A stretch of DNA of 56,975 nucleotides from assembly GCA_016718405.1 (NCBI GenBank), contig JADKDJ010000041.1:1-56975 (forward strand), written 5' to 3'. The translations under genes and the position numbers were made by a program. The notes under the pieces were generated by a model. It had not been told where the DNA came from and searched no databases. It saw only the letters and a list, made by a program, of their open reading frames with translations. Origin of the DNA: Candidatus Rhodoferax odensensis. GTDB taxonomy: Bacteria > Pseudomonadota > Gammaproteobacteria > Burkholderiales > Burkholderiaceae_C. Each line of letters opens with the position of its first letter. The stretch's first letter is position 1. Of this stretch, positions 42,760 through 51,304 are shown one piece after another.

Positions 42760-43542
42760 TTGGCGGACGTCGGGCGCTGGCTTTACCCCAAGCCGGGTGC
42801 GACCGCGCAGGGGGCCACCGACCCGGCAAACCGGGGGCCATTCGTGTTTGACGATGGCAAGACCAAGTCACTGTTCTTCTCGCTGGATCAACTGCAAAGC
42901 CGCATGAACAAGGCCCAACCCGATGCGCTGGAGGTGGACTACACCAAGACCATGATGGCATTTTTGCTGCTGGTGCCGTCACCGCGCCATCTGGCGATGA
43001 TCGGCCTTGGCGGGGGCTCGCTGGTGCGGTTTTGCCACCGCCATCTGCCGCACAGCCACATGACGGCGGTGGAGATCAACCCCGCCGTGGTGGCGCTGCG
43101 CGACGAGTTCCAGCTGCCCCCCGACAGTGATCGTCTCACGGTGCTGCTGGCCGACGGCGCCGACTACGTGCGTGCCAGCGCCGACACGCTTGACGTGTTG
43201 CTGGTGGACGGTTTTGATCATGACGGCCAGGCCCCCCAGTTGTGCACGCAAGCCTTCTACGACGACTGCTACCGCGCCCTCGACGCTCAAGGCGTGCTGG
43301 TGGTCAACCTGCATCACGACCACCCCGAGCATGCGCTGTATATGTCGCGCATTCGGCAAAGCTTTGGCGCGGGCGTGTTCGAGCTGGCCTCGCAAGAGAA
43401 AAGCAACAGCGTGGTGTTTGCCTGCAAAGACAGCCGCATCGACATCGCACACCTGCGCGCCTGTGACGTCTCGCACTGCAGCGCCGAGTTACTGCATCAA
43501 CTCAAACCCGAATTCGACCGGCTGACCTGGCATGCGCGCTAA
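42760..43542 (+). CDS. Spermidine synthase-like methyltransferase-fold protein
   Basis: The product has 260 residues from a TTG at 42760, one base after the deoA stop. It has a Rossmann fold typical of SpeE-type aminopropyltransferases: HLAMIGLGGGSLVRFCHR near 78-95, MTAVEINPAVVALRDEF near 103-119, and DVLLVDGFDHDGQAP near 145-159. The polyamine-specific gate-keeping motif is not obvious. Many proteobacterial proteins of this size are annotated 'spermidine synthase' without proof. Coupling to deoA is probably just operon organisation. Confidence 0.7.
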   Translation: MADVGRWLYPKPGATAQGATDPANRGPFVFDDGKTKSLFFSLDQLQSRMNKAQPDALEVDYTKTMMAFLLLVPSPRHLAMIGLGGGSLVRFCHRHLPHSHMTAVEINPAVVALRDEFQLPPDSDRLTVLLADGADYVRASADTLDVLLVDGFDHDGQAPQLCTQAFYDDCYRALDAQGVLVVNLHHDHPEHALYMSRIRQSFGAGVFELASQEKSNSVVFACKDSRIDIAHLRACDVSHCSAELLHQLKPEFDRLTWHAR

Positions 43543-43563
43543 GCCCTGCTTTGCTGCCTGGGC

Positions 43564-45778
43564 CTAAAGGGACACGCATCCTTTGCCAGCCGCCTTGGCG
43601 CGGTACATCGCGGCGTCGGCCTGGGCCAGCAAGCCTCGCGGTCATGGGCGTGGCGCGGGAACAGCGCAATACCAATGCTGCAAGACACGCCAATGGCCTG
43701 GCCCTCCCACTTGAGCGGCTCCTGAACGGCCGCCAGCACAGCCTGCGCCACCTGGCGTACGTCGTCATCACTGCCAACCGCTTGCAGCAAAATCACAAAC
43801 TCGTCGCCGCCCAGGCGCGCCGCGGTGTCGCTTTCACGGATCTTGCTCTGCATGCGCTCGGCAACGCCATGCAGCACCGCGTCGCCCGCGTGGTGACCAA
43901 ACCGATCGTTGATCGGTTTGAAGCCGTCCAGGTCCACAAACAACAGCGCCACGGCGCTGGCTTCGCGCCCTGCGCGGGCCAGGGCACGATCAAGCCGCTC
44001 GTGCAGCAGCATGCGGTTGGGCAAGCCGGTGAGCACATCAAAATTGGCACGCCGCCACAGCTCTTCTTCCGAGCGCTTGCGCTCGGTGATGTCGGTGTAG
44101 ATGCCAACATAGCGCGTCGCCAGGCTCGACGGGTCGCGCACGGCCGTGACTGATAGCAACACCGGGAACGCAACGCCTTCCTTGTTGCGGTTCCAGATGT
44201 CGCCAACCCACTGCCCGGTGTCCAGAATAGTGCGCCACATTTGCTCGTAGAAGGCGACGTCGTGCCGATTGGAGCGCCACAAACTCGGGCGCTGCCCCAG
44301 CGCCTCTTGAACACTAAAACCGGTCACCGCAGCGGCGGCGGGATTCATCATGACAATGCGGGCATCCGCGTCGGTAACCACCACCGGTTGCGCAATGTTT
44401 TCGAAAATCGCCTGCGCCATGCGCCCATCCAGTGCCGCCTGGCGCAGCGCCGTGATATCGGCAAACGACACCGCCACCGCCTGACCAGCCTGGCTGAGGA
44501 CCCCCACCAGGGGCGGCTGCTCATACGCAACCACAGCAGCTCCCCATCGGCTCGGCGCAGACCCACGATCGCGCGGTCCACCGACAAACCCAGATCCAAG
44601 GCGCAACGCGCCGGGTGCTGCGACGCGCTGAGCGCAACACCGTCCTCGCCGATCCAAACGCTCGTGCCGCCGGACCCGGGCAGGCCCAGCTCACGACACT
44701 GTGGCTCGCCAAGAATGCGCTCGGCCGCCGCGTTCCAACTTTGCGCGCCTCCATCCGGGCCCAGCACCACGACGCCGTCGGCCATGACCGCCAGCACGGC
44801 GCGCAACCGCGCCTCGCTGCTGGCGAGCAGCAGCGCGGCCTCGCGGCGCCGTTGCAGGGCGCGGGACAAGTAGTACAACAGCACGCCCAAGACCGCTGAC
44901 ATCAGGCAAGCCCCAAATGTCAGAGCGCTGATCTCCAGAGAAGTCTGACGCTTGAGCGGGCCTGGATCCGCAGCGACCACCACCACCAAGGGCAGCGGCG
45001 CGAGCCGCCGAAACGCCGCCAGTCGTGTCACACCATCGAGCGGCGAGACATGGTCCAGCACGCCATACGGCTCGCTGAGAAACGGCGCCATCTGCATCGG
45101 CGCCAGGCGCGAGCCTTTCAGCGCTGGCAGATCGCGCGATCGGCTGACCAGCGCGCCGTCCAGGTTGAACAGCCCCACCACGGTATCCGGTGAGAACTGC
45201 AAACGCGCACCAAACTCGGTCAACGAGGCTTGCGTCACAGACAGGGCCAACACGCCGTCAAAACTGCCATCAGGGCGATACACCGGTCGCACCAGGGGGA
45301 GCGACAGACGTTGCGTCACTCGCCCGAGCACCGGCTCATCGACCAAGAATTGGTCTGCGGCGCCATCGGCGAAGAACTTGAAATAGCTGCGGTCGCCCAG
45401 GTACATACCGGGTTTGGCGCCTGGCGTGTCGGCATAGGCCAGCAAGCCGACGCGGTCCACCCGCACCACTTGCAGATCACGGTCAGCCAGCGGCCCTTGG
45501 CGCAGCAGGTCGATGGTGGCCTCAAGGGAATTGGGGTCGACTTGGTAAGCGGCGCGCAAAACCAGCAGCACGTCGTCGAGCTGCTGCAGGCGCTGAGTCA
45601 GTATGGTGGCGGAGACCTGCGCCAGGCTTTGCAGATCGCCACCAAACGCCTCCAGGCGGCTATGCTGCTGGCGCCGTCCTTCCCACTGCGCCACGGCGAC
45701 CAATCCGACTGTCACCAATACCCAGGCCAGCCACAGTGCGCGTGGCCGCCAAGACTGCGGGGACATCAGCCGCGACAT
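43564..45778 (-). CDS. Membrane sensor diguanylate cyclase (extracytoplasmic sensor-PAS-PAS-GGDEF), two frameshifts
   Basis: The protein would have about 738 residues and makes cyclic di-GMP. From the ATG at 45778 it has a membrane helix (ALWLAWVLVTVGLVAVAQWE), a periplasmic sensor domain of about 260 residues (VDRVGLLAYADTPGAK, GDRSYFKFFADG), and a second helix (ALTFGACLMSAVLGVLLYYL). PAS domains follow (LRAVLAVMADGVVVLGPDGG and IFENIAQPVVVTDADARIVM), then a GGDEF domain (DVLTGLPNRMLLHERLDRAL, ARLGGDEFVILL). Single-base losses near 44520 and 43637 break the frame. Correcting the second restores ALLAQADAAMYRAKAAGKGC and a stop at 43564. The active-site GGDEF is intact. No EAL domain is visible. 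Confidence 0.8.
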
Positions 45779-45885
45779 CACAGGCAAACCCTTTGGTGTT
45801 CCCCCGCCAACGCAGGGACGCGACCATCTTAGCGGGAACTCAAGCCCCCTGCAGGGCACCTACGATTGCGCGCAGCGAGCCAAGG

Positions 45886-46530
45886 TCAGATCAATCGCAC
45901 GCCAGTCTTGGACTGCAACTCCTCGCGGGTCACTCCGGGTGCCACCTCCACCACCTTGAGGCCGTGCGGTGTCACGTCCATCACGGCCAGGTCGGTGATG
46001 ATGCGGTCGACCACGCCCACGCCCGTCAATGGCAACGTGCAGCTGGGCAGGATCTTCAGGTCAATGGTCCCGTCCTTCTTCTTGGCCACGTGTTCCATCA
46101 GCACCACCACGTTCTTGACGCCGGCCACCAAATCCATGGCACCGCCCATGCCTTTGACCATCTTGCCCGGAATCATCCAGTTGGCCAGGTCACCGTGTTC
46201 GCTGACTTGCATGGCGCCCAGGATCGACAGGTTGATCTTGCCGCCGCGAATCATGGCAAAACTCTCGTGGCTGCCAAAAATGCTGGAACCCTTTTGCGTG
46301 GTGACGGTTTGCTTGCCGGCATTGATGAGGTCGGCGTCGACCTGGTCTTCAGTCGGGAACGGGCCAATGCCAAGCATGCCGTTTTCGCTTTGCAGCCAGA
46401 CTTCAATGTCCTTGGGCACGTAGTTCGCCACCAGCGTGGGAATGCCGATACCCAGGTTGACGTAATAGCCGTCTTGCAGCTCTTGCGCGGCGCGTGCCGC
46501 CATTTGGTCTTGAGTCCAGGCCATGATCAA
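45886..46530 (-). CDS. scoB: 3-oxoacid/acetate CoA-transferase subunit B
   Basis: The product has 214 residues. It carries the subunit B signature with the catalytic Glu: WLQSENGMLGIGPFP near 45-59. GYYVNLGIGIPTLVANYVP is near 21-39, GGKINLSILGAMQVSEHGDL is near 104-123, and MGGAMDLVAGVKNVVVLMEH follows. The enzyme moves CoA between acyl acids, for example succinyl-CoA to acetoacetate. It lies downstream of subunit A, with repeat copy E between them and a GGAG site before its ATG. Confidence 0.9.
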   Translation of the reverse strand: MIMAWTQDQMAARAAQELQDGYYVNLGIGIPTLVANYVPKDIEVWLQSENGMLGIGPFPTEDQVDADLINAGKQTVTTQKGSSIFGSHESFAMIRGGKINLSILGAMQVSEHGDLANWMIPGKMVKGMGGAMDLVAGVKNVVVLMEHVAKKKDGTIDLKILPSCTLPLTGVGVVDRIITDLAVMDVTPHGLKVVEVAPGVTREELQSKTGVRLI

Positions 46531-46542
46531 ACTCCTTTTCTA

Positions 46543-46580
46543 TTCAGTTGAGGACAGAGCTGAAGGTCTGTCCCGCAATG
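46543..46580 (-). repeat. Intercistronic palindromic repeat, copy E (scoA-scoB)
   Basis: Read on the minus strand: ATTGCGGGACAGACCTTCAG then CTCTGTCCTCAACTGAATAG, a compact form with perfect GGACAGA/TCTGTCC arms. It runs into AAAAGGAG, the scoB ribosome binding site. Same placement as copies A and D. Confidence 0.75.
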
Positions 46581-47280
46581 TCATTTGGATTCAGTAATGG
46601 TTCTCTTCTCAATGCGCTTCTCAGGATTGGCGTTGAGGACAATGCGGTGGACGTAAATTCCCGGTAAGTGCACCGAGTCGGGCCCATGGCACCGGTCTCG
46701 ACAATCTCTTCCACCTCGACAATCGTGATACGCCCGGCCATGGCCACCGCGGGGTTGAAGTTGCGCGCGGTGTAGCGAAACTGCAGGTTGCCCGACTTGT
46801 CGGCCCGGTGCGCCTTGACCAGCGACACTTCGGGCAACAAACCGCGCTCCATCACGTAGGTCTCGCCGTCGAATACACGCAGTTCCTTGCCTTCGGCCAC
46901 GATGGTGCCCACACCGGTCTTGGTATAGAACGCCGGAATGCCAGCGCCACCAGCGCGCAGCTTCTCGGCCAAGGTTCCTGTGGCGTGAACTCCAGTTGCA
47001 ACTCGCCCGCCAGGTACTGGCGCTCGAACTCCTTGTTCTCGCCAACGTAGCTGGAAATCATCTTTTTGATCTGGCGGGTCTCTAACAGCTTGCCCAGACC
47101 AAAACCGTCGACGCCAGCGTTGTTGGAAATCACCGTGAGGTCCTTCACACCGGAGTCGCGCAGCGCATCAATCAGCGCCTCGGGGATGCCGCACAGGCCA
47201 AAGCCGCCAACGGCCATCAGTTGACCATCCTGCACCACACCTTCAAGCGCCTTGGCGGCGCTGGGGTAAATCTTGTTCAC
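46581..47280 (-). CDS. scoA: 3-oxoacid/acetate CoA-transferase subunit A, two frameshifts
   Basis: The product would have about 233 residues. The N-terminus MNKIYPSAAKALEGVVQDGQ, MAVGGFGLCGIPEALIDALR and LTVISNNAGVDGFGLGKLLE carries the subunit A CoA-binding GxGGF-type motif. The frame breaks after LQLEFTPQ (CAGGAACC lacks one G relative to CAGGGAACC) and resumes as TLAEKLRAGGAGIPAFYTKT. It breaks again near 46680, after ETGAMGP, and resumes to end NANPEKRIEKRTITESK at 46581. Both are single-base events. With scoB it forms the complete enzyme. Confidence 0.85.
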
Positions 47281-47322
47281 GTGTCAATCTCCTTTGAAGA
47301 ATCGATTGCCGTACGATACTAC

Positions 47323-47348
47323 CTAAGAAGCTACGTAGTACTTCTTAG
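47323..47348. promoter_or_regulatory. Inverted repeat in the scoA / PAS-LuxR divergent promoter
   Basis: CTAAGAAG and CTTCTTAG are perfect 8-bp arms around CTACGTAGTA, which itself contains the palindrome CTACGTAG. It lies midway in the 98-bp gap between two divergent genes, the expected position for an operator used by the adjacent LuxR-type regulator. Confidence 0.5.
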
Positions 47349-47378
47349 TGGCCAACCCTAAGACTCCACCCTCTTCAC

Positions 47379-47934
47379 ATGATCGACAGCATCGACTATC
47401 GCCTGGCATTTGAGCTTGCCCCGGTGGGACTGGCCCTGTCGCGCAACCGCACCATGGTTGACTGCAACCGGCGCCTGTGCGACATGTTCGGCGCCTCGCG
47501 CGAGCTGTTGGTGGGCCAGTCGTTTCAGCTGCTCTACCCCCAGCGCCGACGAATACGAGCGCACCGGCGCACGCATCGCCCCCATTTTGAACCGCAGCGG
47601 CACCTACGCAGACGACCGCATCATGAAGCGCGCCAGCGGCGAGACGTTTTGGTGCCATGTGACCGGGCGCGCCCTCAACCCCACCACGCCGCATGAAGCC
47701 GGTATCTGGACCTTCGAGGATCTGTCCTCGCGCCGCCCGGTCAAGGCCGAACTGACCCCACGCGAGCGCGAGGTGGCCGCGCACCTGATGGACGGCCTGA
47801 CCAGCAAGGAAATCGGCAAGGCCCTGACTATTAGCCACCGCACCGTCGAAATTTACCGTGCGCGCCTGATGCGCAAGTACAAAGCGTCAACAACGGCCGA
47901 TCTGGTGCACAAGTTGATGGCCGGAGGATCCTGA
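47379..47934 (+). CDS. PAS-LuxR transcription regulator, one-base frameshift near 47540
   Basis: The product would have about 184 residues. An N-terminal PAS domain (YRLAFELAPVGLALSRNRTM, VDCNRRLCDMFGASRELLVG) is followed by a C-terminal LuxR helix-turn-helix (LTPREREVAAHLMDGLTSKE, ISHRTVEIYRARLMRKY). The frame shifts in TACCCCCAGC, where TACCCCAGC is expected, giving LLYPSADEYERTGARIAPIL when corrected. It has no receiver domain. Divergence from scoAB, with a palindrome between them, suggests it controls acyl-CoA use. Confidence 0.8.
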
Positions 47935-47951
47935 GCGCAGCGGTGGACTGT

Positions 47952-48338
47952 TCACTGCCCTTGCGGCGGTTGCCACAGCTCGACCTTGTTTCCCTCCGGA
48001 TCCATGACCCAGGCAAACTTTCCATACTCGGATTCGTCAATCTTCTCGAGCACGTTGCAGCCCTCGTCGCGCAGCGCCTGCAGCAGCGAGGCGAGGTCCT
48101 CCACGCGGTAGTTGATCATGAAGGAAGCGGTGCTCGGTGCAAACTGCTCGCCTTCCTGCGAGCCGATCGACCAGATCGTCGTGCCCCCAACCGGCTTGCC
48201 CTCGGAGTCGGCCCAAGTGAAGGCCGCGCCGCCCCAAACCTGGACATCAATTCCCAAATGCCGCTTGTACCACGCCTGCAAAGACGGCGCGTCCTTGGCC
48301 TTGAAAAAGATGCCGCCGATACCTGTGACTCGTTTCAT
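47952..48338 (-). CDS. VOC/glyoxalase-family protein
   Basis: The product has 128 residues from the ATG at 48338. The frame continues upstream into the neighbouring gene, so the start was set by the family N-terminus (MKRVTGIGGIFFKAKDAPSL). It has two beta-alpha-beta-beta-beta units ending FAWVMDPEGNKVELWQPP, the usual metal-ligand C-terminal motif (Glu). VOC proteins include glyoxalases, dioxygenases and resistance proteins; no specific substrate can be named. Confidence 0.8.
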   Translation of the reverse strand: MKRVTGIGGIFFKAKDAPSLQAWYKRHLGIDVQVWGGAAFTWADSEGKPVGGTTIWSIGSQEGEQFAPSTASFMINYRVEDLASLLQALRDEGCNVLEKIDESEYGKFAWVMDPEGNKVELWQPPQGQ

Positions 48339-48479
48339 GGGACCTCCGATGTGCGGTGCGGGGTGGGACAGGAACAGCGCGGTTTTCGCGCCAGACAAGG
48401 TGGAGTTTGAGTGGTCTGCGCGGCTTTGCGCGGCGCTCTCCCTCAATGGGACCATTGCCACCAGGCGCATCGCCAAACC

Positions 48480-49014
48480 GGGTTGAACCCACGCTGGCAG
48501 AAGGGTCAGGGCCGAACGCCGCAAATTGAAGACGAGGTCGCCACTGTCAAAGCTCAACAGCGGCGGTGCGCCAGTTCTGACCTCGGTGTAGCCGCTGCGC
48601 CGCAACAGGGACTGGCATCTTGGCGTTGGTGGGGACGGTCGTAGCCCAAAGATTGCGCACCCCGCACCTCCTGTCAATTTCCTCATGCAACCAAGCAAGC
48701 GCTTCCAGTGCATAGCCGCGTCCCCAGTGAGGCGGGCCGAAAAGAAATGCCACTTCCGCGATGGAGTCGTGGACGGTTGCCTCAACGCGACCGAGCATCG
48801 CGCCGCTACTGTGTTCCCGCACGAGGAAGTTGAGCCAAGCTGCGCGTCATTCGCTTGGCTTGGGCCACGCAGGGCTCCGTTCGCGGGTCCAGCACAAAGT
48901 CTGCAAAGTGGGAACCCCGCCGATGTACTCATAGACCGCCGGATGCCTGAGCTCAGTGGCGAGCTCCGCCAAATGGTCGCTGCGCAGTTGTTCGATGAGA
49001 AGACGAGAAGCCAT
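48480..49014 (-). pseudogene. GNAT acetyltransferase, several frameshifts
   Basis: The start at 49014 reads MASRLLIEQLRSDHLAELAT, HPAVYEYIGGVPTL, a RimJ/RimL-like N-terminus. Further on, other frames give GRVEATVHDSIAEVAFLFGP, HWGRGYALEALAWLHEEIDR (the acetyl-CoA loop, of R-x2-G-x-G/A type), NLWATTVPTNAKS, then SLLRRSGYTEVR and FDSGDLVFNLRR near the end. At least three frame changes are required over 530 bp. Frameshift density resembles other genes in this part of the window, so it may be intact in the real genome. Confidence 0.6.
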
Positions 49015-49232
49015 AGTCGTTTCAGTGCTGCCTAGAGCAGGAAAGGCCCGCTGCACGGGGCCCAAGACATGGAGACATAGCGTTTCAAGTCCAGAAAAGC
49101 CGCATGGCGTTTCGAGCTTAGTGTGCCGCATCTCCGATGCACCCGTTGCGCAGCATAAGGCGGTGACACTGCCATGGCACGGATAATGCCGGTAGACCCA
49201 AATCCGACAAACCGTTGAGAGCAGAAACCACC

Positions 49233-49800
49233 ATGACCCGCTACCCCATCCCCGAACTCAAAGACCTGCCCGCCGACATTCAGGAGAAGATCCTCGAAGT
49301 ACAGGCCAAGGCCGGTTTTGTACCCAATGTGTTTCTGGCGTTGGCGCCGTCCGGCCGAATGGCGCGCCTTCTTTGCGTACCACGACGCCTTTGATGCTCA
49401 AAGATGACTCTGGCCTCTCCAAGGGCGATCGCGAAATGATCGTCCCACCACCAGCGCCGCCAACAAGTGCCTGTATTGTGTGGTGGCGCACGGTGCAATA
49501 CTGCGCATCTACGAAAAGAAGGCGCCGGTGGCTGACCAGGTGGCGGTCAACCGCAAGGCCGACATCAGCGAGCGCCAGCGCGCGATGCTGGACTTTGCAA
49601 TGAAGGTCTGCCAGAAGTCCGACGAGATCGACGACGCCGACTTTGCCGCGCTGCACGCGCACGGCTTCAGCGATGAAGACGCCTGGGACATTGCCGCCAT
49701 CACCGCTTTCTTTGGCCTGTCCAACCGCATGGCCAGCTTCAGCGGCATGCAGCCCAACCCCGAGTTCTACCTGATGGGGCGCGTTCCCAAGCAGAAGTAG
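49233..49800 (+). CDS. AhpD-like peroxidase-related (carboxymuconolactone decarboxylase family) protein, frameshifted
   Basis: The product would have about 188 residues. The N-terminus reads MTRYPIPELKDLPADIQEKI, AKAGFVPNVFLALA. Frame changes occur near 49350 and 49445, where LMLKDDSGLSKGDREMIV joins TSAANKCLYCVVAHGAILRI. The motif CLYC...H is the AhpD-type CxxC-x3-H redox centre. The C-terminus WDIAAITAFFGLSNRMASFS and MQPNPEFYLMGR matches 'peroxidase-related enzymes'. Such proteins reduce peroxides with thiols. The CxxC is intact, so the gene is probably functional with sequencing errors. Confidence 0.75.
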
Positions 49801-49824
49801 CCAACGCGCTCGCGAGCCCCGCGC

Positions 49825-50172
49825 CTATAGTTCTCCAAAGGCAACCAGGGATAGCACGTCGGGCTCCAACAAATCGTCCAAGGGTGGCGCAGTGGCCACG
49901 CGCAGGGCCTGCAGGCCAAGGGCGGCCGCGATGACGACCGCCACAGACCCCACCAAGTGGCTGGACTGCCAGCCGCCACCCAAACCCCAACTGGCCCGGC
50001 ACTGACCTGGCGCGCGGCCGCCGCGCGCAGTTCCCATGCGCCAAGACCCCGGTCCTTCCAAGGTTTGCAAGCGCGTGCCATCGCCTTGCGCCAGCGCACT
50101 GCGCAGGGCCACACGCAATCCTGCGTCCGAGTCGTCTTGAGGGCCGTGGTGCGTTGATTGATCCGTGCTCAT
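49825..50172 (-). CDS. Single-helix protein, putative anti-sigma partner
   Basis: The product has 115 residues with one hydrophobic helix (HLVGSVAVVIAAALGLQAL) followed by LDDLLEPDVLSLVAFGEL. It overlaps the sigma factor stop by ATGA (start at 50172), so translation is coupled. The size, the single helix and the position resemble small membrane proteins encoded after ECF sigma factors (DUF3619-like), which may act as anti-sigma factors; I cannot prove the family. The middle segment (TARGGRAPGQCRASW) is unusual and could hide a compensated frameshift. Confidence 0.5.
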   Translation of the reverse strand: MSTDQSTHHGPQDDSDAGLRVALRSALAQGDGTRLQTLEGPGSWRMGTARGGRAPGQCRASWGLGGGWQSSHLVGSVAVVIAAALGLQALRVATAPPLDDLLEPDVLSLVAFGEL

Positions 50173-50816
50173 ACGGTGTCTCCTGAAAGTGCAAGCCTCA
50201 ACGCGCGCTTGGCGCGGTGTAGCAATTGGTGGGCTGCATTGACGTCAATTTCAAACGAGTCGGCGATTTGCGCTGCCTGCGCATCGGCATAAGCCCACAT
50301 CGCCAGTGCCATACGTTGCCTGGCCGGTAAGGCACCCAGCGCCTGTTGCAACTGGTGTGAACTGATCGGCCCCATGGCCGTGGCGTGGTCCGGCTGAGCG
50401 TGCTCATTGCCATCGGCGATCGCCACCAGGGTCTCATGGTCGGTCGTGAACTCACGCCGCTTGGTGAGGTGCGTCCTGCAGCGGTTGATGACGATGGCGT
50501 TGAAGAAGGTGGTCAGACGCGCGCCGCATGCATCGCTGGGCCGACTGCTCCAAAGCCGCAAAAACGACTCCTGGACCACGTCCTGCGCATCCTCGGTCTT
50601 GCGCAACAGCTGCATCGCCAGGCCATGCGCCTGGGGTGTCAGGGCTCGCACCAGAGCTCTGGCGCTGGGGGCGTCGCCGCTGCAGGCCTGGTGCCACAAA
50701 GCCCAATCGTCTCCCGCTGGCAAACCGGCGCTGGCGCGGCGCATGCCGCGCAGCACCCGCCCACCCCATTGGCCAACTATCCCGACCGGAGAGCTCGCCA
50801 CGCTGTTGTCCGGCAT
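50169..50816 (-). CDS. ECF-type RNA polymerase sigma factor
   Basis: The product has 215 residues. The region 2 signature is present: AHGLAMQLLRKTEDAQDVVQ, ESFLRLWSSRP near 64-94, then RLTTFFNAIVINRCRTHLTK. Region 4 is LQQALGALPARQRMALAMWA, followed by IADSFEIDVNAAHQLLHRAK, near 153-203. The start at 50816 leaves about 35 extra N-terminal residues, so a later start is possible. It directs core RNA polymerase to its own regulon, likely the adjacent secreted-protein genes. Confidence 0.85.
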   Translation of the reverse strand: MPDNSVASSPVGIVGQWGGRVLRGMRRASAGLPAGDDWALWHQACSGDAPSARALVRALTPQAHGLAMQLLRKTEDAQDVVQESFLRLWSSRPSDACGARLTTFFNAIVINRCRTHLTKRREFTTDHETLVAIADGNEHAQPDHATAMGPISSHQLQQALGALPARQRMALAMWAYADAQAAQIADSFEIDVNAAHQLLHRAKRALRLALSGDTV

Positions 50817-50825
50817 CGCGTCCCC

Positions 50826-51278
50826 CTACCTGTTGCGCAGCTTTTCGCGCAAGGCGGGCGCTTCGGGGCTGAGTTTGTCCAGCATCGCGCGGCGCTGAGC
50901 GATCAAATCCCGGCGTTCCTCACCGGGCAGCGCCTTCAATCTCTGCCCGCGTTCCTGCTTGAACCGTTCGCGCTCCTGCGGCGTCATGCTGTTCCATCGA
51001 TCCTTGGCGTTGGCGATCAGGCCTGGCGGTCTGCGGGCTGAGTTCCTGCAACCGTTCGCGCAGATTCCTGCGAAAGGCCTCGCGCTCCTGGGGGCTGGCA
51101 CTGCGAAGTTGTTGCCGCAGGTCCAAGCGCCTCTGCGCTTGCTGCTGCGCGGTGTCAATTGCGCCCATTCCCCTTGGGGTCGGGCACGGGGACCGCCTGA
51201 GCGCGACTTTCCACGGCGCCAAGCAGTTGCCGCGCAACACAACAGCAGTGGCAGCAAGGCGCTGGGTTGATGCTTCAT
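50826..51278 (-). CDS. Periplasmic helical protein with (Q)ER repeats (Spy/DUF3106-like), frameshifted
   Basis: From the ATG at 51278 a signal peptide is visible (MKHQPSALLPLLLCCAATAW). The mature part, read across frames, has repeated charged segments: RRLDLRQQLRSASPQEREAF, RRNLRERLQELSPQ, RWNSMTPQERERFKQERGQR and LKALPGEERRDLIAQRRAML. The 'xTPxERxxF/xxR' repeats resemble DUF3106 or Spy-type periplasmic proteins that sense or buffer envelope stress. It lies 27 bp after the DUF1501 gene and 10 bp before the sigma factor gene, in one operon. Confidence 0.55.
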   Translation of the reverse strand: MKHQPSALLPLLLCCAATAWRRGKSRSGGPRARPQGEWAQLTPRSSKRRGAWTCGNNFAVPAPRSARPFAGICANGCRNSARRPPGLIANAKDRWNSMTPQERERFKQERGQRLKALPGEERRDLIAQRRAMLDKLSPEAPALREKLRNR

Positions 51279-51304
51279 GTCGGTTTCCTACGTCAAGCGT
51301 GATC

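Noticed and set aside
14411..46580. CRISPR-type array for the GGACAGA repeats
   Set aside because: Copies are kilobases apart, not regularly spaced, and no cas genes are present.
47952..48932. A single fused GNAT-VOC protein
   Set aside because: The two domains share a frame only because a frameshift in the upstream gene happens to bring it into phase. The VOC family start at 48338 and the separate GNAT start at 49014 indicate two genes.
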